Origin: an uncultured Propionibacteriaceae bacterium
Lineage (GTDB): Bacteria > Actinomycetota > Actinomycetes > Propionibacteriales > Propionibacteriaceae
Direction of reading: 5' to 3'
Assembly: GCA_937965785.1 (NCBI GenBank)
Contig: CALCKT010000070.1
Coordinates: 62,001 to 126,000 of the forward strand
Length of the DNA stretch: 64,000 bases
This document shows positions 32,713 to 41,713 of this stretch, piece by piece. How positions within the stretch are numbered: position 1 is the stretch's first letter; each line of letters starts with the position of its first letter. The translations under genes were made by a program, and so were the position numbers. The notes beneath the pieces were generated by a model. It had not been told where the DNA came from and did not search any database. It was given only the letters and a program-made list of their open reading frames with translations.

Positions 32713-35109
32713 ATGTCTGACTCCCTCTTCCCCGATCTTGCCGCCGTTTTCGCGCCCGACGAGGCGGCCGTTGCCAAACCTTCTCCGCGGGCTGCGGCGC
32801 GGGCCGTCGATGAGAGGGAACTGCTCGAGGACCTGAACCAACCGCAACGGGAGGCAGTGCTCCACGCCGGTTCCCCCGTGCTGGTGGTGGCCGGTGCCGG
32901 TTCCGGCAAGACGAGGGTTTTGACCCGGCGCATCGCCCACCTGGTGGGGGTCCGGGGCGTGCATCCCGGCGCCGTGCTGGCCATCACCTTCACCAACAAG
33001 GCCGCCGCCGAGATGCGGGAGCGGGTGGCCGAACAGGTCGGGAACCGGGCGAAGCTGATGTGGGTCTCCACCTTCCATTCGGCCTGCGTGCGCATCCTGC
33101 GTTCCGAGATCGACCGGTTCGGCATCGCGAAATCCTTCTCCATCTATGACGACACCGATGCGAAACGTCTGGTGTCGCTGGTGATGCGGGACCAGGAACT
33201 CGACCCGAAACGGTTTCCGGTGCGTGCGGTGATGAACGCCATCAGCGGCTGGAAGAACGACCTGGTGGACTTCGAGACCGCGAAGGAGCAGGCCTCGGGG
33301 CCGGTGGAGAAGGCCAACGCCGAGGTCTACGAGGACTACCAGGCGCGGTTGAGGGCCGCCAACGCCCTCGACTTCGACGACCTGATCATGACCACAGTGA
33401 ACCTGTTCCAGGCGTTCCCCGAGATCCGCGAGAAGTACCGCCGAAGGTTCCGTCACGTGCTGGTGGACGAGTACCAGGACACCAACCACGCCCAGTACGC
33501 CCTGATCCGCGAGCTCTGCGGGCAGACCACCTCTCCGGCCACCGGGGCGCCGACCGTGGAACCGGCCGAGCTGATGGTGGTGGGTGACTCGGACCAGTCC
33601 ATCTACGCCTTCCGGGGGGCGACGATCCGCAACATCCTCGATTTCGAGAAGGACTTCCCGGGGGCCCGGACGATCGTGCTGGACCAGAACTACCGCTCCA
33701 CCAACACCGTGCTCCAGGCCGCCAACGCGGTGATCGCCAGGAACCGGGGGCGCCGCGACAAAGCGCTGTGGAGCGACTTGGGGGATGGCGCCCCGATCGT
33801 CGGATGGGTGGCCGACACCGAACACGACGAGGCGCAGTTCGTGGCGGGGGAGATCGATCGGCTCGTCGACCAGGGTCGTGCCCGCTACGGCGACGTTGCG
33901 GTGTTCTACCGGACCAACGCCCAGTCCCGGGCCCTTGAGGAGGTTTTCATCCGCGTCGGGATGCCCTACCGGGTGGTCGGTGGGGTGAGGTTCTACGAAC
34001 GCCGTGAGATCCGCGACGCCATCGCCTATCTACGGGCCATCGCGAACCCTGCCGATGACGTGTCGGTGCGGCGGATCCTCAACGTTCCCAAACGCGGTAT
34101 CGGGGATCGGGCGGAGGCCGCGGTCTCGTCGCTGGCAGCTGCGGAGCGCATCTGCTTCTTCGAGGCCCTCTCCCGCAGCGAGGAGGCGCCGGGCCTTGCC
34201 ACCCGGTCGGCGAAGCAGATCCGCGGTTTCGTGGACCTGATCGAACGGCACCGCGTCAGGATGGCCCAGGGCGATCCCGCCGACGAGATCCTCACCTCGG
34301 TGCTCACCGAATCCGGGTATCTCGCCGAGTTGCAGAACTCCACCGACCCCCAGGACGAGACGCGCCTGGAGAACCTGGAGGAACTGGTGAACGTGGCAGC
34401 GGAGTTCGTTGCCGCCGCGACCGCCGTCGATCTCGACGAGGAGAACGAATCCGGGTTGGCGGCTGGAATGCCCGAACCCGATGCCTCGCTGCCCGCCTTC
34501 CTGGAGCGGATCGCCCTGGTGGCGGACTCCGACCAGGTGCCGGAAGGGGAGGAAGGACAGGGGGTGGTGACCCTCATGACCCTGCACACCGCGAAGGGCC
34601 TGGAGTTCGACACGGTGTTCCTCACCGGCATGGAGGACGGCGTCTTCCCGCACCTGCGCGCCATGGAATCACGGGACGAACTAGAGGAGGAACGCCGGCT
34701 GGCCTATGTCGGCATCACGCGGGCTCGTAAACTGCTGCACCTGTCCCGCGCGACGGTGCGGGTCACCTTCGGACAGCCGGCACACAACCCGGCATCCCGT
34801 TTCCTGGAGGAGATCCCGGCGGGGTTGATGGACTGGCGTCGTCTCGGGGAGGCCCCCACCACCTGGGCGGCCAGCAGCGCGGAACGCAGGTCACGGACCA
34901 GGGATGCGCTGAGTTTCGGGTCGGGTGGGGGGAAACGCCCGGCGGTCAGCGACCTGGCGGTCGGGGATCGCGTGGCGCACACGGCCTTCGGGCTCGGAAC
35001 GGTGCTGGCCGTTCACGGCACCGGTCCGAAGCAGCAGGTGGACGTGGATTTCGGTTCCGCGGGAAAGAAACGCCTCGCAATCAGCCACGCCCCCATGGAG
35101 AAGCTGTAG
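32713..35109 (+). CDS. pcrA: ATP-dependent DNA helicase PcrA/UvrD
   Basis: Superfamily 1A 3'-5' helicase of 798 residues. Motif I is GAGSGKT (61-67); TFTNKAAAEMRERV is motif Ia, LVDEYQDTNHAQY motif II, VGDSDQSIYAFRGA motif III, LDQNYRS motif IV, VTLMTLHTAKGLEFDTVFLTGMEDG motif V, and EERRLAYVGITRAR motif VI. The C-terminal tudor-like tail (DRVAHTAFGLGTVLAVHG) that binds RNA polymerase in PcrA/UvrD1 is present. It works in nucleotide excision repair and in clearing stalled polymerases. The frame extends upstream but the family N-terminus begins here. Confidence 0.95.
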   Translation: MSDSLFPDLAAVFAPDEAAVAKPSPRAAARAVDERELLEDLNQPQREAVLHAGSPVLVVAGAGSGKTRVLTRRIAHLVGVRGVHPGAVLAITFTNKAAAEMRERVAEQVGNRAKLMWVSTFHSACVRILRSEIDRFGIAKSFSIYDDTDAKRLVSLVMRDQELDPKRFPVRAVMNAISGWKNDLVDFETAKEQASGPVEKANAEVYEDYQARLRAANALDFDDLIMTTVNLFQAFPEIREKYRRRFRHVLVDEYQDTNHAQYALIRELCGQTTSPATGAPTVEPAELMVVGDSDQSIYAFRGATIRNILDFEKDFPGARTIVLDQNYRSTNTVLQAANAVIARNRGRRDKALWSDLGDGAPIVGWVADTEHDEAQFVAGEIDRLVDQGRARYGDVAVFYRTNAQSRALEEVFIRVGMPYRVVGGVRFYERREIRDAIAYLRAIANPADDVSVRRILNVPKRGIGDRAEAAVSSLAAAERICFFEALSRSEEAPGLATRSAKQIRGFVDLIERHRVRMAQGDPADEILTSVLTESGYLAELQNSTDPQDETRLENLEELVNVAAEFVAAATAVDLDEENESGLAAGMPEPDASLPAFLERIALVADSDQVPEGEEGQGVVTLMTLHTAKGLEFDTVFLTGMEDGVFPHLRAMESRDELEEERRLAYVGITRARKLLHLSRATVRVTFGQPAHNPASRFLEEIPAGLMDWRRLGEAPTTWAASSAERRSRTRDALSFGSGGGKRPAVSDLAVGDRVAHTAFGLGTVLAVHGTGPKQQVDVDFGSAGKKRLAISHAPMEKL

Positions 35110-35114
35110 AAAAA

Positions 35115-35150
35115 CCTCCCGGCCCCGCGCCGATGCGCGGGGCCGGGAGG
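35115..35150. terminator. 16-bp perfect bidirectional terminator
   Basis: Bases 35115-35130 (starting CCTCCCGGCC) pair perfectly with 35135-35150 around a 4-nt loop, preceded by AAAAA on the left, so it has a U-run when read on the minus strand. It lies between the convergent pcrA and M23 peptidase genes. Confidence 0.85.
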
Positions 35151-35167
35151 GAATCAGGAATTCACCG

Positions 35168-36238
35168 CTACCGGATCGTGACGCCCTGGCTGCGCAGGAA
35201 TGCCATCGGGTCGGTGGCCTTGTAGACGTCGCCGGGGGTGGTGCCCGGCGGGTAGTACTCGAAGTGCAGATGGGCACCGAAGGAGCGGCCCGTGACACCG
35301 ACGTAGCCGATCAGGTCGCCGGCCTTGACGGCCTGTCCGGGTTTCACCACGACCTGGGACTGGTGTGCGTACAGGGTGGTGCCGCCGTTCAGGTGCATGA
35401 TCACCACGTTGTTGCCGGCCCAGGAGGCGGCGGTGGGGCTCAGCACGATGCCGGATGCGGCGGCGTAGATGGGGGTGCCCACGGGGGCCGGGAAATCCTG
35501 CCCCGTGTGGTAGCGGGACCAAGAACCGGTCTGGCCGAAGCTGGCGCCGATGGTGTAGTTCTCCTTGACGGGCATGGAACCGCCCCCGGCGGCAGCGGCG
35601 GCCAGGTCGGCGTTGGAGATCTGGGAGGGGTCGACGCCGGCCTTCTTGAGTGCCGTGCGTGCGCTGCTGAGGCGTTCCTCGGCCTGCTTCTTCTCGGCCT
35701 CAAGTTTCTCCGCCTGTGCGGCCACGAGCTTGAGGTCGGCCTCCATCAGCTGTTCGCGTTCAGCGGCGGTTTCGTTCGCGCTGGTCTCCAGGGCGCTGTC
35801 GCGGGATGACTTCAGGGATGCGTCGTGCTCCTTGGCGTTCTCGTCGGCAACGGCGGAGTCCAGGTTGCCGCGGGCCCCGGAGCGGGAGGAATCACCCGAG
35901 TGACCGAAACCCTGCTCCACCGCCTGGGCGGCGGCATCCGGGACGGCGGCGTCGCTGGCCACCTGATCGGACACGATCTCGTTCCCGGAGGTCCGGGAGT
36001 ACCAGGCCCAGCTGAAGAGGGTGCCGACCGCCAACAGGCCGGCCAGACCGGATGCTATCGAGACCCGGCCGAGACGTCGGCGGCGCCTCGTGGGGGGAGC
36101 CGTGGAGGCCTCCACGACTTTGTTCAGATCGGACTCCTCGTCAGAGAGGCCGGAACAATCGACCTCGACCATGGCCCGTTTCGGGGCGCTGGCCATCTCG
36201 GTGTGATTCAAGGCTGTTCTCCGCATCTTGATGGTCAT
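35168..36238 (-). CDS. M23-family metallopeptidase (LytM domain) with membrane anchor
   Basis: Protein of 356 residues. A cytoplasmic N-terminus with a basic RRRRRLGRV patch leads into a membrane helix (about 58-80). It is followed by an extracytoplasmic helical, Glu/Ala-rich coiled-coil segment (about 120-205) and a C-terminal LytM/M23 domain. Zinc ligands and catalytic residues are seen in RYHTGQDFPAPVGTPIYA and FGAHLHFEYYPPG (HxH). M23 enzymes cut peptidoglycan cross-bridges or, if degenerate, activate amidases. TTGAGA, a 16-bp spacer and TAGGGT precede the ATG on the minus strand. It is monocistronic. Confidence 0.88.
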   Translation of the reverse strand: MTIKMRRTALNHTEMASAPKRAMVEVDCSGLSDEESDLNKVVEASTAPPTRRRRRLGRVSIASGLAGLLAVGTLFSWAWYSRTSGNEIVSDQVASDAAVPDAAAQAVEQGFGHSGDSSRSGARGNLDSAVADENAKEHDASLKSSRDSALETSANETAAEREQLMEADLKLVAAQAEKLEAEKKQAEERLSSARTALKKAGVDPSQISNADLAAAAAGGGSMPVKENYTIGASFGQTGSWSRYHTGQDFPAPVGTPIYAAASGIVLSPTAASWAGNNVVIMHLNGGTTLYAHQSQVVVKPGQAVKAGDLIGYVGVTGRSFGAHLHFEYYPPGTTPGDVYKATDPMAFLRSQGVTIR

Positions 36239-36428
36239 CCGACGGAAACCCTAGCAATTCTCAGCAAGCTCTCAAAATCATGGATTCAGTCCGGGTTTTT
36301 CCTGATCCGACCGGGCATTCGACCAGTGCAAACCCTGACCATCCCGACGGCACACGCGAACCGGATTTCCCCTGGACGCGCGCAGTCCGGCGCGCCGCGA
36401 CCGGGCGTGTGACCTCCGCCCCGGGCCG

Positions 36429-38273
36429 TTATCCCTGGGTGATGCGCTGGCCGACCCTGACGGCCAGGGTCTTGAGCTGATCCTCGGTGAACTTGCTTTC
36501 CCCGACACCGGTGAACAGCAGGTAGCTGACGGCCGTCCCGGACCTGGCAACTATCACCTGGTGCGGCCGCTGGGCGCCGTCGTCGGAGACCTGCTGTTTC
36601 ACCTCGAAGAGCCGGGCCGTCACCGCGGGGCCGTCGCTGCCGTCGGTGGCCACGGGGCTCAGTTCCGTGACCTTGGACGCTGCGACCCTTTTGGCGCAGG
36701 AGGCCAGATTCTCCGAGAGCAGATCCCCGAAGGTGGTTGCGGCGGTCTCGTCGGCGAAGGCGAAACGGTACTGGGTGATGCCGAAAACCTTGAAGGCCTC
36801 GTCGGCGGAGCCGACAGTGTAGGAGCGTTGCTTGCGGTCGGTGGGTCCCTGCTCGCTGGTCAGGTTCAAGCCCTCACAGCCCATCCCGGAGGACTCCACC
36901 TCCTTCAGGCCGCCGCCGCTCCAGGCCAGGTGACCGGGGGCGATGATCGGGATGTCGTTCGGGATAAGCCAGCCCTGCGGGCTGGCGGCGGGCGGGGCGG
37001 CCGGGGTGACCGTGGGAGTGCCGGGGCAGGTGCCGGCAGCGGCTTCACAGGTAGCGGTCAGAGGGCGTTGCAGGGCGCTCACCGCGCCCTTCGGGTCGAC
37101 GGCGCCGTTGTTCCGGGCCACGTCGAGCAGGCTGATCACCTTGCCGGTGCGCACCAGCAGGATCGTGTGGTGCTGGGCGATGTCCTCCTGGACGACGCTC
37201 ATCTGCAGCACATCGTCGCCGAGTTCGGTGATGGTCGAGGAGCCCGTGATCAGGGCAGGTATCGCGGAGCAGGACGCCAGGGAAGTGGCGCGCTGCTCGT
37301 AGACCTTCTTGGTGGTCTCCTCGTTGGCGTAAGCATCGACCTGGTGTATGAGGGCCAGCTTGTCCTCCTGCTGCGTTCCAATCGCGCGCTGGAGGGTGAC
37401 CGTCGTGTTGATCTCCGCCGGGTCGGAGTCCAGGCAGTTCACCTTGCGGAGCGTTTCCTTGCCCTTCTCCGTGATGGTCTGGGTGATGCTCCAGCTGGCG
37501 GCCGGTTCGATGAGGGCCGCATCCGAGGTGTCGAGGAGCGAGGTGTCAGCGAGATTGACCGGGTCGCTGTTGACATCCGAGGTGCTCGGGTTGGCGCTGC
37601 CGGCGGCACCCGGACCTGCTGATCGGGAGAACACGAAGACCCCGCCCGCTATCAGGACGGCCGCCGCGATGGCAGCCACCACCCACGTGGTGACAATCCG
37701 CTTGTGGTGCGAGAACCAGCCCGTGGAGGCCGCGGATTTCTCGCGGCGACTCCTCCGGGTTTCCTTCTCCCGCCGGAGGCCGTCGGGTTCCGGTTCGGGT
37801 TCGGCGGCCCGGGCGGGGGAGCGATGCGCCGCGGCCCGGGGCTGAGGGGTTTCCGGGACCGGCTGGGAGTGCTGCTGCTCGGGCCAGCCGTCCCAGGAGG
37901 AGGTGGACTGCTGAGCCTGGCGTTGGGGACTGCGCGGTGGCGGTGTGGGGGAAACCGCGGCGTGAGTGGCGGTTGGGGATCCGGAGTCACGGTCCGTCGG
38001 GGTGGTCTCGTCGTCGAGCCCGTCCCATCTTCTGGCTCTTCTGCCGGGTCCGGAACCCGGCGTGGCCCGCCGCTCCTTGCCGGGCAGGACCGGGGCCGGG
38101 ACAACGGTTTCCTGAGGGGATGAGGGAGGGCGGGTGAACGGCGAGTCGATGTCATCGGCGGCGCCGCGTCGGGCCCGGCCTGCGTGCCCGCTGCGTGTAT
38201 CGTCGACGCCATCCGGCTGGGCGTCGTCCGTCGAGAAGGCCCTGCGGGGACGCTGCTTGCCGGAGTCAGTCAT
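36429..38273 (-). CDS. Membrane-anchored extracytoplasmic sensor-domain protein
   Basis: Protein of 614 residues. The first 190 are proline-, arginine- and serine-rich and presumably disordered in the cytoplasm. One helix (WVVAAIAAAVLIAGGVFVF) follows, and about 390 outer residues contain six to seven cysteines that could pair (for example KVNCLDSD, ATCEAAAGTCPG, GMGCEGLN, NLASCAKR). The outer part looks like two tandem copies of a PknH-sensor/DUF-type fold. A strong GGAGGTGAAC precedes the ATG. There is no kinase domain, so the partner, possibly a Ser/Thr kinase or secretion system, is unknown. Confidence 0.7.
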   Translation of the reverse strand: MTDSGKQRPRRAFSTDDAQPDGVDDTRSGHAGRARRGAADDIDSPFTRPPSSPQETVVPAPVLPGKERRATPGSGPGRRARRWDGLDDETTPTDRDSGSPTATHAAVSPTPPPRSPQRQAQQSTSSWDGWPEQQHSQPVPETPQPRAAAHRSPARAAEPEPEPDGLRREKETRRSRREKSAASTGWFSHHKRIVTTWVVAAIAAAVLIAGGVFVFSRSAGPGAAGSANPSTSDVNSDPVNLADTSLLDTSDAALIEPAASWSITQTITEKGKETLRKVNCLDSDPAEINTTVTLQRAIGTQQEDKLALIHQVDAYANEETTKKVYEQRATSLASCSAIPALITGSSTITELGDDVLQMSVVQEDIAQHHTILLVRTGKVISLLDVARNNGAVDPKGAVSALQRPLTATCEAAAGTCPGTPTVTPAAPPAASPQGWLIPNDIPIIAPGHLAWSGGGLKEVESSGMGCEGLNLTSEQGPTDRKQRSYTVGSADEAFKVFGITQYRFAFADETAATTFGDLLSENLASCAKRVAASKVTELSPVATDGSDGPAVTARLFEVKQQVSDDGAQRPHQVIVARSGTAVSYLLFTGVGESKFTEDQLKTLAVRVGQRITQG

Positions 38274-38375
38274 GTTCACCTCCACGCGGACGACGAACCG
38301 CCTTCCGGGCGGCATCTCACTGGTACAGGTTACCCATGACTTCGGTGATCTGTCGGATCAAGGAAGGAGGCTGGT

Positions 38376-39659
38376 GTGGCGGAACGTGGTTCCCGGCATC
38401 GGATGATAGCCGTGGATGTGGCTGAGGCCGCCCGTGTCGCGAGGCCTCAGATGACCATCCCATGGTTCACATTGACCCCGCTGGGAGCGCTCGCGGTGGT
38501 TGCCGGGGGGTGGCTCCTGATGGCGGGTCCTGCGGCGCTCGGGTGGTTGACCTCCCCGAACTCACAACTGCCCGATGCGCTCGGGCTGGCCTCCCGCGCA
38601 TTGCTGCTCGCCAACGGTTCGGCGACCATGATCGGGGGGCAGCTGGTCAGTATCGCGCCGCTTGGCCTGAGCCTGGTCCTGCTGCTGCTCGGGATCCCCG
38701 TCGCCGGCTTGGCGGCCCGTTCCGCTCTCGACGAAACCACCGATCTGCAGACGCTGGTGCTGAAGATCGGGGGAACCTACGCGGGCACCTATGTCGCCTC
38801 CATAACCCTGATCGCGTTCGTCGTCCCGGAGACCTCGGTGTTCCGGGCGCTGCTGGGAAGCCTCCTGCTCGGGGGCATCTCCGGGTTGTGGGGCGCTGCG
38901 CGTGCCGTCGGGTATGACCCCGGTGAGCAGTTGCCCCCGAGGCTGCGTTCGTTGCCCCGGGCGGTCGGGGTGGCCGTCCTCACCTGCGTGGGGACCGGGG
39001 CCGCGCTGCTCACGGTCGTGCTGATCCTGGGGCGTGATCGCATCGCCGGTATCTCCGACGGACTCGGTGGTGACGTCACTGCGGGAATCCTGCTCGTGGT
39101 CATGCAGCTGATCTGGCTTCCGAACCTGGTCATCTGGGCCATGGCCTGGGCGCTGGGAGCGGGAGTCGCCCTGGGGGAGGGGACGCTGCTCAACATGAAC
39201 GGGACGAGCCTCGGATTCCTCCCGTCCATTCCCGTGCTGGGGGCGGTTCCCGCACCGGGCCCGGTGCCGGACCTGGTCTGGTTGTGGTTGCTGGGCGGAG
39301 CGGTCGCGGGGGTGCTGGCGGGGCTCATCGTCGCACTGAACCGGTCCTCCGAGCGGTTCTACGAGACCGCGCTCGCCGGAGGCGCGGCCGGGATCGCCGC
39401 GGGTGCCCTGCTGTTCCTGCTGGCCTGGTTCTCATCGGGCGGTCTGGGAACGCATCGTCTCTCCCACATGGGGGTCAGGCTCGGCAGCCTGGCGATCACC
39501 GCCCCCTGCATCCTCGGGTTGTCCGGGTTGGTGACGGGCCTCGTGGTGGGACTCGCCAGGCGGGAGTGGCCGACTTGGCGGAGGGTCGACACCGAGGCCG
39601 AGGAGGAAACCACCAGACAGCGCCGCGGGAAGGACAACGGGGCATCGGGGAAGAACTGA
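38376..39659 (+). CDS. DUF6350-family polytopic membrane protein
   Basis: Membrane protein of 427 residues with about ten hydrophobic segments and a charged C-terminal tail (EAEEETTRQRRGKDNGASGKN). It resembles the actinobacterial DUF6350 family, commonly found upstream of purN and purH, as here apart from an inverted radical SAM gene in between. The GTG start follows an excellent AGGAAGGAGG. No catalytic motif is seen; transport or envelope function is possible but unproven. It faces the radical SAM gene tail to tail. Confidence 0.75.
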   Translation: MAERGSRHRMIAVDVAEAARVARPQMTIPWFTLTPLGALAVVAGGWLLMAGPAALGWLTSPNSQLPDALGLASRALLLANGSATMIGGQLVSIAPLGLSLVLLLLGIPVAGLAARSALDETTDLQTLVLKIGGTYAGTYVASITLIAFVVPETSVFRALLGSLLLGGISGLWGAARAVGYDPGEQLPPRLRSLPRAVGVAVLTCVGTGAALLTVVLILGRDRIAGISDGLGGDVTAGILLVVMQLIWLPNLVIWAMAWALGAGVALGEGTLLNMNGTSLGFLPSIPVLGAVPAPGPVPDLVWLWLLGGAVAGVLAGLIVALNRSSERFYETALAGGAAGIAAGALLFLLAWFSSGGLGTHRLSHMGVRLGSLAITAPCILGLSGLVTGLVVGLARREWPTWRRVDTEAEEETTRQRRGKDNGASGKN

Positions 39660-39750
39660 TCGGCTGCGGCGCCCCGGTGACCCAGCGGCGGTGGATCGGG
39701 GCGCAACCCCAATCGGGACCTGCTTTCCGGGAAGGACGTCAATCGGCGTT

Positions 39751-40923
39751 TCAGTGGGATGGCAGCGGCTTCGGGGAGAGATGCGGTTCGTGGGCGCAGA
39801 AGGGTTCCTCCGCCAGGTAGTCGCCCGTCATAGCGTAGGCGCGGGCCCGTGAACCGCCGCAGAAGGAACGGTATGAGCAGACACCGCACTTGCCCTTCAG
39901 GAGGCTGCGGTCCCGCAACGTCGTGAACAGCGGGGAGTGCCGGTAGACCTCCTCGATGTCGTCGGTTCGGATGTTGCCCGCCTTGATGGGCAGGAAACCC
40001 GACGGGTAGATGTCTCCGACGTGGGAGATGAACATGAAGCCGTCGCCGTCATTGACGTTGCGGGCGCGGCCGATGCCGTCCTGCTGCGAGTAGTGCATCC
40101 CGGAGGTCAGCACGTCCAGGTCGGTGTCCGCCCCGGCCCGCGCCTCGGCGCGTTTGCGCTGCATGACGACCCGCGAGTACTGGGGCGCGGCGGTCGCCTT
40201 GATGTCGAAGGCAGCGGTCTTGGACAGGTCGTAGAGCTGGTTGAAAACGGCCTCGAACCCTTCGGCCGAGGCGACGTCCTCCTTCCTGGCACGCCCCATC
40301 GGCACCAGGAAGAAAACCTCCCAGAAGACGATTCCCAACTCCGTCATGAGCCGGCACATGGCTTCCATGTCGTCGAGGTTCGCCTTGCGCACCACCGTGT
40401 TCACCTGGGTGGTCAGGCCGATCTCCTGGGCCTCGCGGAGGATGCGCAGGCCATGCGCGAAACTGCCCTCCACCCGGCGGAACTCGTCGTGGATGGTCGC
40501 GTTGGACCCGTCGAGGCTGACAGCCAGCCGGCTCAGGCCCGCGTCCTTGAGGGCCTGGAGCTGCTCACGTGAGGCGAGCGAAGTGGTGGCGGGGGTGATG
40601 GCCATGCGCAGTCCGATGTCGGCTCCGTGCCGCACCAGTTCGATGATGTCGGGACGTTTGAAGGCGTCCCCGCCGGAGAAGACGAACACCACGCGCCCGA
40701 ACTTCCGGACGTCGTCGAGGAGCTTCAACGCCTCCGCGGTGGTCAGTTCGTTCGGGTTGCGCAGTGGTTGCGCGGAGGCGCGGCAGTGCCGGCAGGCCAG
40801 GTCGCAGGCCTGGGTGGTCTCCCAGATCACTATGAACGGGGCTCGGTCGAAGTCCAGGTTCGGGCGGGCTCCGAAAGGTTTCCCGTGCGGATGCCCGGGT
40901 CGGTGCGAATGGGGATGCGGCAT
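39751..40923 (-). CDS. Radical SAM/SPASM protein (TIGR04053-like)
   Basis: Radical S-adenosylmethionine enzyme of 390 residues. The iron-sulfur cluster motif CxxxCxxC is Cys40, Cys44 and Cys47 (TTQACDLACRHCRA). The C-terminal SPASM region holds further cysteines (GKCGVCSYRSFCGG and EEPFCAHEP) for auxiliary clusters. A histidine-rich N-terminus (five His in the first 13 residues) is unusual and could bind metal. It resembles the TIGR04053 group related to haem or peptide-modifying enzymes, but no peptide precursor or haem gene is adjacent. TAGCGT lies 6 nt before the ATG, so it looks leaderless. Substrate unknown. Confidence 0.85.
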   Translation of the reverse strand: MPHPHSHRPGHPHGKPFGARPNLDFDRAPFIVIWETTQACDLACRHCRASAQPLRNPNELTTAEALKLLDDVRKFGRVVFVFSGGDAFKRPDIIELVRHGADIGLRMAITPATTSLASREQLQALKDAGLSRLAVSLDGSNATIHDEFRRVEGSFAHGLRILREAQEIGLTTQVNTVVRKANLDDMEAMCRLMTELGIVFWEVFFLVPMGRARKEDVASAEGFEAVFNQLYDLSKTAAFDIKATAAPQYSRVVMQRKRAEARAGADTDLDVLTSGMHYSQQDGIGRARNVNDGDGFMFISHVGDIYPSGFLPIKAGNIRTDDIEEVYRHSPLFTTLRDRSLLKGKCGVCSYRSFCGGSRARAYAMTGDYLAEEPFCAHEPHLSPKPLPSH

Positions 40924-41125
40924 GCCTCGACGCTAGCGGATATTGCGTTGACGTGGTTGCAGGATCGTGTGTCGCCAACCAGTCAACGGGTCTTTTCGGG
41001 GTGTGGCCTCACCCTGCGGGAAGAAGCCGGTGGTGCCAACTGGCGGGTGGTGGCCGATGGCGATGTCCTGCTCCGCGACCGGTGAAACTCTCTTGGCCGG
41101 TTCCGGGTGGCGTGAGGCTCGGCGC

Positions 41126-41131
41126 TACGGT
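41126..41131 (+). promoter_or_regulatory. -10 box of purN, leaderless arrangement
   Basis: TACGGT ends 6 nt before the GTG start of purN with no Shine-Dalgarno sequence in between. It would drive the purN-purH-folD-DUF3017 operon. Confidence 0.5.
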
Positions 41132-41137
41132 TGTTCG

Positions 41138-41713
41138 GTGACGACTCGCGTGGTGGTGCTGGTTTCCGGCTCGGGGACCCTGCTGCAGGCTCTTCTCGAC
41201 GCCGTTTCGGCGGGGGAGGTGGATGCCCGGGTCGTGGCGGTGGTCTCCGACCAGCCCGCCGCCCACGCCCTGGAACGGGCCCGCGCCGCGGGGGTGCCCG
41301 CCGTCGCCCATCCCTACGCAAAGGGATCGGACCGCGACGTGTGGGATGCCGAACTGACCGGGATCGTCGCCGGTTTCGAACCGGACCTGGTGGCCTCGGC
41401 GGGGTTCATGAAGCTGCTGGGGGCCAGTTTCCTCGCCCGTTTCGGGGGACGCACCATCAACACCCACCCCGCGCTGCTGCCCAGCTTCCCCGGGATGCAC
41501 GGGCCGAGGGATGCCCTGAACCATGGGGTGAAGGTCTCCGGTGCCACGGTCTTCCTCGTGGACTCCGGGGTGGACACCGGTAGGATCCTGGCGCAGGGGG
41601 CTGTCGATGTGTTGCCCGATGACACCGTCGAAACGCTTCACGAACGCATCAAGGTGGTGGAACGCCGCCTGCTGGTGGAGACCGTGCGTGCCTGGAACGA
41701 AGGAGAGAAATGA
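41138..41713 (+). CDS. purN: Phosphoribosylglycinamide formyltransferase
   Basis: GAR transformylase of 191 residues, third step of purine synthesis, using 10-formyltetrahydrofolate. The catalytic triad is visible as Asn108 and His110 (INTHPALLPSFPG) and Asp146 (VDSGVDTGRI). The phosphate loop is VSGSGTLLQAL. The frame is open upstream to 40967, but the GTG at 41138 gives the family N-terminus (TTRVVVLVSGSG) and lies 6 nt after TACGGT. It overlaps purH by ATGA, forming the common purN-purH pair. Confidence 0.94.
   Translation: MTTRVVVLVSGSGTLLQALLDAVSAGEVDARVVAVVSDQPAAHALERARAAGVPAVAHPYAKGSDRDVWDAELTGIVAGFEPDLVASAGFMKLLGASFLARFGGRTINTHPALLPSFPGMHGPRDALNHGVKVSGATVFLVDSGVDTGRILAQGAVDVLPDDTVETLHERIKVVERRLLVETVRAWNEGEK

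Noticed and set aside
31450..33825. A 791-codon minus frame covering both the PLD gene and the helicase region
   Set aside because: Only the part after 32682 resembles a protein family; the rest is antisense to pcrA, which has all helicase motifs.
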